Positions 22,291 through 28,218 of a stretch of DNA of 28,218 nucleotides are shown here, in pieces. Position 1 is the stretch's first letter. Every line of letters begins with the position of its first letter. Where the stretch lies: IMG/VR virus record IMGVR_UViG_3300029448_000207, positions 3,854 through 32,071 of that record. The stretch is one strand, 5' to 3'. A program made the position numbers and the translations under genes. The DNA comes from a virus. Below the pieces are notes generated by a model that did not search any database, was not told the origin of the DNA, and saw only the letters and a program-made list of their open reading frames with translations.

Positions 22291-23483
22291 TGGTGACAAA
22301 TGTTCCTGTCCGTTTAGTTCGTAAAGACGGTGAGTTAATCCCACTCGATGTGACCGAACTGGTACTCGATGTGGACCGTGGTGTGAACGCTCGTACTGGA
22401 TTAAGAGGGGGAGCGGAGCGTTTTGCAATTGATTTGAACAGACCAAAAGCGGTTATTTTGTTGAAGGGATATATTGTTGATGACGACCTTTCAACTGGTG
22501 TGTCGCTTGGGCAAAAGGCTTCGGCCAGCATTGACTTTTCAAGAAGAAACAATACGGATTCGTCATTGGTTGGTACAGGAGCAGGTGGCGACCTTACCTC
22601 ATTAGCGGCTACTTTAACACACAATGATTTTGATAGTTTTCTTATTCCAAAACTTACTCTAAAAGCAACAGATGGAGAAGAGTACGAAATTCTTTTTATC
22701 AAATCTTCAACTGCTCAAGCCCACAATACAGCAAGTAGTGGTAAATATCATGTGTCAATTCATGATAATTCGGATATGAATACTGCTGTTGAAATTGCTA
22801 CAAACTTAGTCAACCTTATCAACAGTACCGCTACGGCAGATAATGTATTGTTAAGCAACAGATTTACTGCTACTCTTGAACAATCAACATTGAGTGACGA
22901 AGCAAACACACTTGTCAAAATTGAACAAAAAGTGACAGGTGCGAATGGAAACACTCCTGTTTCTTGGAACAGTTCATCGTTGTACACTCCTTCAATTAAG
23001 AATTTCAAAAACGGTGTTGATGATTCTGCTGGATTCACGGGCAAGAGTGCTGGTGATAAAGTGGCTGAATTGTACGCTGTGCTTAACAATTCTAACGATG
23101 GTGGGTTTCGATTTACCAACGGAATAGGCTTTACTTATGGTAAAGACAAAAGAACACATGTGGGTAATTTTGGATTTGATGCAAAGGCAAAACACGGTAT
23201 GTACATAGGAGGCATACAAATTCCATTTAATTCAACTGTAAATGCAGATGGAGAAAAATACAAAGCGATGAATTTCTTCATGCCCACTGGCAGGTTGGTA
23301 AAACCATCGGAAAAAGAAGCAACTGCCGCTAAACCCGCTTCTTCAACAATTGAAGACACAAATGATTCATACGAATTTTCATTTATCAAAGGGGCCGTCA
23401 CTAAAGCCACATTTGTGCAAATGGGCGGCGAGCCAATCTATTCATTTGACATTCAATTCCTACCAATTGACAGGATTCTTTGA
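22290..23483 (+). CDS. Distal tail or baseplate-type protein
   Basis: A 397-residue protein from ATG 22290, overlapping the tape-measure stop. N-terminal strands (VPVRLVRKDGELIPLDVTEL) and C-terminal strands (EPIYSFDIQFLPIDRIL) flank an inserted module at about 100-270. That module has a pattern frequent in virion proteins: DGEEYEILFI, then a helix TAVEIATNLVNLIN, then FTATLEQ, KVTGANGNTPV and FKNGVDD. The position directly after the tape measure is that of distal tail proteins, and the N- and C-terminal strands would be compatible with that fold. No catalytic residues are visible. The role is inferred from place and architecture. Confidence 0.6.
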   Translation: MVTNVPVRLVRKDGELIPLDVTELVLDVDRGVNARTGLRGGAERFAIDLNRPKAVILLKGYIVDDDLSTGVSLGQKASASIDFSRRNNTDSSLVGTGAGGDLTSLAATLTHNDFDSFLIPKLTLKATDGEEYEILFIKSSTAQAHNTASSGKYHVSIHDNSDMNTAVEIATNLVNLINSTATADNVLLSNRFTATLEQSTLSDEANTLVKIEQKVTGANGNTPVSWNSSSLYTPSIKNFKNGVDDSAGFTGKSAGDKVAELYAVLNNSNDGGFRFTNGIGFTYGKDKRTHVGNFGFDAKAKHGMYIGGIQIPFNSTVNADGEKYKAMNFFMPTGRLVKPSEKEATAAKPASSTIEDTNDSYEFSFIKGAVTKATFVQMGGEPIYSFDIQFLPIDRIL

Positions 23484-23492
23484 GGTGAGTCT

Positions 23493-26400
23493 ATGGTTGG
23501 AATTGGCAGAACAAGCAACGCTTTCTTTTTCGATGGCGTTAGTGATTCTATTCTGCTACCTCAAGGTAATTTCACAAGCGTTGGTCCAGCACGAGATATT
23601 CTCGGTAAAACCGGCAGTGGTAGTGATGAAATTACTGTTATCAATTCTTTAGTCGATGACCAATTTGCTATTGAGGCTTGGGTTGTTCCCGATTGCGGTG
23701 GTGTGATTGCTCATCGTGATGACCAGTTCACACTTGAGTTTGGTACAGTCGATACGCCCGGTCCAGCCAAATTTACTGTTTTCATTCAAACTCCAAGTGG
23801 TACGCAAAAAGTAGTCCTAAGCACCGCTAAATTGACCTCAACCCGGTGGGAGGGGGTAGTGTACCCCCCACAAGAAGTTGGGGGCATACACGACACCTAC
23901 AACCGCTTTTTAGAGGGTAGTAGCGCATTACATAACGATGCTACCAATCTTAACTTCAAGCATCGAGGTTTGTATCATGTTGTTGCCGCTGTTTCACAGC
24001 GTTCTGTATCATTGTATGTCAATGGTAATAGGGTAGCAAGCGAGTTTATTGAAAAAAATTCCAGTATTGTTAATTCAACAGCGCATGTGTATGTTGGTGG
24101 AAAAGGTGGAGAGTTCCGTGGTGCTATTGAAGCACTTCACTTTAACAGTGATTTTGATTCGGGGATGATTGATAGCACTGTGCCTGTCAATGGTGATACA
24201 ACAACTGGTATGTATCGCTTTGAAGAACCGCTTGACATAGTGAGCGAGTCATACGAGTTCAATGCGTTTACTGTAGCCGCTGATGGTACGACAACTACAA
24301 TCACCGTAGCCGCCGCTGATGCTCAAGCCCTTATCGCTCGCTTGACTGGTAAGCCGTATGACAGCACCAGTGTCACTACTACATTCACGGCCACACCATA
24401 CAGCATGGGGAACTACAAGGTGAGTGATTTTGTTAGCACTCCCGGCACAGAAGCCACACTTGCTATACCACATACTCCTTATAATCTTCTCATCAACCCC
24501 GGTGCAATTAACCGGAATACGGAAAAACCAAACGCATCTCCGCCGGAAAGAGCAAGAATAGAGTCAATAAATGGCTCGACAGGGGTAATCACTGTAAGTA
24601 GTATTCACATTGATTTTATCGTCGGCACTGGTGGTAAGCGTGGTCTTCTTCATTCTCGTACTGCCGATGTTGACAATTACTTTGTTATCGTAAATGCTGA
24701 TTTGTTGATTGACAACGGCACAGGTAGGCCGTACCAACCCCCGCACTACGGTAGCCAAATCTTTGATAAAACAGGTCAAATGGTGCTTGATGAGAGTGAT
24801 TTTGCTCAACATGGCTTAGTGTATTCAACACAAATGGCTACAACGGACAACTCACCAAACAACCCGTTTGCCGTCACTTGGCCCGCTACACTCGACACTC
24901 TTTACCAAGTGGGTCATAGCGGGCGACACAAGTTTTCACATATCAACGGTCACGAGTACATGCGTCGTTATCCAAGACCATCGTATCTCGCTATTGACCA
25001 AATGATGGATGGTTCGGCAGATATTGTTGAAATGGTGTATGAAAATACAGGAAAGGGGATAGCGGGACTTTTTGCCATGAACGCACTATCCGATTTTTAT
25101 GAAGAAAGTACACAAGTAGATGTTGCTAAGTTTAATAATTCATCTGCCGTTGATTTCGTAGTCACCAATGGGCTACCAGCGAGCAAGGAACAAGCAATCG
25201 CTATTGGTGGAACTAACTTTGATTATCGCCCTTTTATGATGAAAGGACCAGTACCGGAGTATGGTGACATAGACGATGATGCTCGCTTGTATCACTTGCG
25301 ACCGGAAAGCGTAAGTCGTATTGCACTGCTCAAAGTTCCTACTCTTCAAAGCACCCACAACCTCGCACCGTATGTTGAAATTCATTACAATGCCATTGAC
25401 TTGACTGGTGCAAGTATGGGTAAAACAACACCTTGCTTGATGATTGAAAAGACTGTACCGAGTGGTAATTTTGTACTCACAGGTTCAACTACGGTACTGG
25501 ATGTTATCGAAGCAGATTTGGCTGATGCATCAAAAGATACTACTCTTTTCTCACCGGGCGGGGTATTGTTCTTGGGTTTAGGTCAAATTGCAGGGTCGGT
25601 TCATTTAGAAGAATCTCACTCCTTAGTTGGTGACAACACTGGTGGATATGAACTTGACAGTGAAGTTGATTTCAGTCTTTGCCCTGTCAACTACACACCA
25701 CCTAACGATGCTACGGCACAAGGTAATACAGCCCCTCAATATCTCACTGCATCACACAACAATGGCATACATGATTCAGCATACCACAAATTATGCATTG
25801 AGCCAGCATCCAGTGATACTGTAAGGAACACCACCGATACGGGCATACAGTTTGTTAAAGGGGCCGCTGTCACCAATACCGGCACTGGTGTTTTTGACGA
25901 AGGTTCCACAAGTGATGCAAGTAATACCTTTGAAATGTTTGACATTATCGACAATGTTCTTGAAGATACACACGAAACTTCAATGGCAATTTATGTACAA
26001 CCATCGGACAGAACGAGAATAAATCAACTGTCAAAGATGCGTACAAACCTTACCGAAGGTGACTCGCCCAGCATTGCATCGCTGTTGTTCTTGATGAGCC
26101 GTACACGCATTCGTTCGATTAAGGAAGACGAAAACCCCGAAGACAACGATAAAATCATCACAATCACAGCAACCGGTATTGCGGAAGGACTCGCCAATCA
26201 AAATGTCAACATCACCGGTAGCGGCTCACCCGATTCGCACATCGTCAAAGAGATTGAGCCTAACGCTCCTGTCGTCACTGTCACGCTTGGTGGACCGGGG
26301 CAGGGTGCTGTCAACACTAAGCCCACCAATGACCCCAGTCTATTGATGCGCTTACCGGGTTCAACCCGCCGCAACTGCGCTGTACGAGCCGTTTCAATAA

Positions 26401-28218
26401 ACAGCACCGCTGATAGGGTGTACATGTCGGTACAACCACTCAATAATCAATCAACTGATTTGGCTTCATGGGGTACATACTGTTTTCCAAAGGTAGGTCG
26501 TATTTACCTTGAAGACGGCGCAAGTGCCGCTTACAGCGAAAAAACTGGTGCTGGTTTTGTATTCATCGTTGATACAAGTGGTGGACCGGGTGCCCAAGAG
26601 CAAAGGTCGTTTTTAGATGCTAATGGTACAGCATACAATACTTTCAATGAATGGTTAAATGCTGTTGGTGCCATCAGTGGTAGTGCTGGATTGTATTCAG
26701 TTGGATTTAATGTTTACAACGACCCTCACTTCAATGAAGATAACCTTTGTGAAGACGGTAGTACAGTCAATGACCGATTGTTCCAAAGTATGGACACAGT
26801 AAATCACGATTATCAACTTGGTACACAATACGCCAGCACTCGTGCAATGGTTGAAATCCCACTTTTCCCTAAACAGTTTTTCATCCAAGAAGAAGATGGT
26901 ATCTTTCCCGGCCCCGATAACAGCATGAAAATTCATCTTGATGCTACTTACACAGCCCATTCATGGAACCCCACCCCTGTAGGTCGTCGGGCAAACGATA
27001 TTGCTGTAAGCGACCGCAATGCTCATTCTGCTTATGGCTACAATGCAAACAGTGATGCACATATTTCATCGACTACTATTCGTGAAATTAAAATCGAAAC
27101 CGATTACTTGAACATTTATCCCGCTCATCCAAAGATTTTCCCATCGGCTGAAACAGCGGTTAATGACCACAGAAACATGAAAAATGTCATTCGTTATCGT
27201 CGTGTTTTCCTTTCAAATAATCAATGGGCAATTTATGTCAATGACCCAAGTGCTAACGGATATATCAAAATTCCACGCACTACAGTAGGTACAGGGTTCA
27301 CAGGTTCTATGTCACCTAATTTCTTGAATGACTTAGTTGAAGGTGGAAATATACATGTGGCTGGTGGCTACCGAAACGAAACGCTCATTCCTATTGCTTC
27401 GGATGTGACCACACCATCATCCGATTATGAAGGTCGCTCACCTTACTACTACGATAACGCTAACATGCAGACTCAAGGTGGCAACCTCGATTACGGATTG
27501 CGGCAATATGTGAGTGCGGTTGAGTTCAAAGAGGGGCCACTCACCAATCCCCACGCCCCTCGTATTCAATCAAAAACGGCTACTGCAACTATTACCGATG
27601 TTTCCACCGCACTTGGATTGATTAACATTACAGTTGATGATGCCTCTTTGTTTCCCGATGTTCAATGGACTCGCAATACATCAAATGTAATCACAGTCGC
27701 AGTGGGTGACCCTTTATTGAGTCTTGAAATTTTACAAGATGAACCAATTGAACTTTTGTATGCAGGTAATTTTGATTTTACAAGACCTAACACATTTCTT
27801 TGTTTAAATCTTTCAAATGCAGATGTAAGTAATGTAGTTGGTAAAACATTACGAATGAAAAAAGGCGGTCATGCAATTGTAGGAGCAACAGACCCAGCCA
27901 ATGCTACTACTTTTGAACAAACAGTAAGCACATTCCGACCCAGTGTTGCAGGTGAAATTTGGACTTACACGGTGGCTGTCGGTGACATTGGCGGTGCAAC
28001 CACACTTTCAGTAGCACCTACTACTGCTACTCTCATGCCACAAGCGAATACCATAGGTATGAACTTAAGGCCCGGTGATGACATATACTGCGAATTAGCC
28101 AGCGATGCAGAAGATATTGAGTATATCGGAAGAGTGGCATATTGCGAATCACCCCTTGCTGGTAGTGGACACGCTACAAACACAGTAATCACGCTTGAAA
28201 CTTTTACACTCACAAGTT
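23493..28218 (+). CDS. Very large tail/adhesion protein with LamG-like domain (partial)
   Basis: One uninterrupted frame runs from ATG 23493 (GAGGTGA directly upstream) to the right edge without a stop: 1575 codons visible, with the 3' end missing. Residues about 50-220 look like a LamG/concanavalin-like jelly roll: FAIEAWVVP (58-66), GGVIAHRDDQFTLEFG, then HVVAAVSQRSVSLYVNGNRV (YVNG at 175-178) and VYVGGKGGEFRGAIEALHF. The rest is beta-rich, Asn/Thr/Gly-rich, with many Tyr and Trp, and shows no coiled coil or signal peptide. LamG-like domains bind sugars or proteins, so host recognition at the tail tip is a reasonable inference. The region 26220-26360 encodes a VTVTLGGPGQG segment typical of beta-rich tail-tip proteins. 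The whole last 4.7 kb is therefore coding. Confidence 0.8.
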   Translation, partial: MVGIGRTSNAFFFDGVSDSILLPQGNFTSVGPARDILGKTGSGSDEITVINSLVDDQFAIEAWVVPDCGGVIAHRDDQFTLEFGTVDTPGPAKFTVFIQTPSGTQKVVLSTAKLTSTRWEGVVYPPQEVGGIHDTYNRFLEGSSALHNDATNLNFKHRGLYHVVAAVSQRSVSLYVNGNRVASEFIEKNSSIVNSTAHVYVGGKGGEFRGAIEALHFNSDFDSGMIDSTVPVNGDTTTGMYRFEEPLDIVSESYEFNAFTVAADGTTTTITVAAADAQALIARLTGKPYDSTSVTTTFTATPYSMGNYKVSDFVSTPGTEATLAIPHTPYNLLINPGAINRNTEKPNASPPERARIESINGSTGVITVSSIHIDFIVGTGGKRGLLHSRTADVDNYFVIVNADLLIDNGTGRPYQPPHYGSQIFDKTGQMVLDESDFAQHGLVYSTQMATTDNSPNNPFAVTWPATLDTLYQVGHSGRHKFSHINGHEYMRRYPRPSYLAIDQMMDGSADIVEMVYENTGKGIAGLFAMNALSDFYEESTQVDVAKFNNSSAVDFVVTNGLPASKEQAIAIGGTNFDYRPFMMKGPVPEYGDIDDDARLYHLRPESVSRIALLKVPTLQSTHNLAPYVEIHYNAIDLTGASMGKTTPCLMIEKTVPSGNFVLTGSTTVLDVIEADLADASKDTTLFSPGGVLFLGLGQIAGSVHLEESHSLVGDNTGGYELDSEVDFSLCPVNYTPPNDATAQGNTAPQYLTASHNNGIHDSAYHKLCIEPASSDTVRNTTDTGIQFVKGAAVTNTGTGVFDEGSTSDASNTFEMFDIIDNVLEDTHETSMAIYVQPSDRTRINQLSKMRTNLTEGDSPSIASLLFLMSRTRIRSIKEDENPEDNDKIITITATGIAEGLANQNVNITGSGSPDSHIVKEIEPNAPVVTVTLGGPGQGAVNTKPTNDPSLLMRLPGSTRRNCAVRAVSINSTADRVYMSVQPLNNQSTDLASWGTYCFPKVGRIYLEDGASAAYSEKTGAGFVFIVDTSGGPGAQEQRSFLDANGTAYNTFNEWLNAVGAISGSAGLYSVGFNVYNDPHFNEDNLCEDGSTVNDRLFQSMDTVNHDYQLGTQYASTRAMVEIPLFPKQFFIQEEDGIFPGPDNSMKIHLDATYTAHSWNPTPVGRRANDIAVSDRNAHSAYGYNANSDAHISSTTIREIKIETDYLNIYPAHPKIFPSAETAVNDHRNMKNVIRYRRVFLSNNQWAIYVNDPSANGYIKIPRTTVGTGFTGSMSPNFLNDLVEGGNIHVAGGYRNETLIPIASDVTTPSSDYEGRSPYYYDNANMQTQGGNLDYGLRQYVSAVEFKEGPLTNPHAPRIQSKTATATITDVSTALGLINITVDDASLFPDVQWTRNTSNVITVAVGDPLLSLEILQDEPIELLYAGNFDFTRPNTFLCLNLSNADVSNVVGKTLRMKKGGHAIVGATDPANATTFEQTVSTFRPSVAGEIWTYTVAVGDIGGATTLSVAPTTATLMPQANTIGMNLRPGDDIYCELASDAEDIEYIGRVAYCESPLAGSGHATNTVITLETFTLTS

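Noticed and set aside
25627-25824. Small + strand open frame within the large tail gene
   Set aside because: It lies in another frame of the long open reading frame, has no ribosome site and has shadow-like composition.

Overview
The window is a continuous stretch of the virion-structure module of a tailed double-stranded DNA virus (head-tail type, HK97-fold capsid, probably siphovirus-like). Every convincing gene is on the + strand, and genes are packed with 1-4 base overlaps or very short gaps. Most starts are preceded by GAGGTGA-like Shine-Dalgarno sequences. DNA is moderately AT-rich by eye. Two features favour an archaeal host: zinc-binding Cys clusters recur in structural proteins (including the portal), and a TATA-like box stands in front of a gene with no Shine-Dalgarno. 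A virus of marine Euryarchaeota (magrovirus-like, Marine Group II) is my best guess, but it is inference; no host marker or RNA gene is present.

Layout. 3-110: tail end of an upstream gene. 132-1430: a protein with a winged-helix-like segment and a LAGLIDADG endonuclease domain. 1427-3205: portal protein carrying two zinc-finger insertions and a Pro/Gly/Met-rich tail. 3249-4583: four small proteins (one coiled coil, two Cys-rich). 4596-10547: a 1983-residue protein whose C-terminal quarter is a DNA-ligase-like nucleotidyltransferase plus OB domain with degenerate catalytic motifs. 10566-11999: prohead protease fused to a scaffold, with a strong internal ribosome site that should also yield the scaffold alone. 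12032-13132: major capsid protein. 13171-15563: small head proteins (putative decoration proteins, a HeH/SAP-like protein, two zinc-ribbon proteins). 15588-17967: head-tail adaptor and neck or tail-completion proteins. 17978-20158: tail tube protein. 20168-21259: a SAP-domain protein, then a probable tail-assembly chaperone pair with a candidate -1 frameshift. 21256-22290: an unusually short, repeat-bearing tape measure. 22290-23483: a distal-tail or baseplate-type protein. 23493-28218: one very large open frame with no stop in the window, a tail/adhesion protein with an N-terminal LamG-like lectin domain.

Together the genes follow the usual assembly order: packaging portal, protease and scaffold, capsid, connector, tail tube, chaperones, tape measure, tip. 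The two departures from the usual plan are the giant pseudo-ligase protein between portal and protease, and a C-terminal peptide (NMSW[ED][DE][IV]H..A.S) shared by the scaffold and a small coiled-coil protein encoded next to the portal. No tRNA, rRNA, CRISPR, insertion sequence, attachment site or clear terminator was seen.
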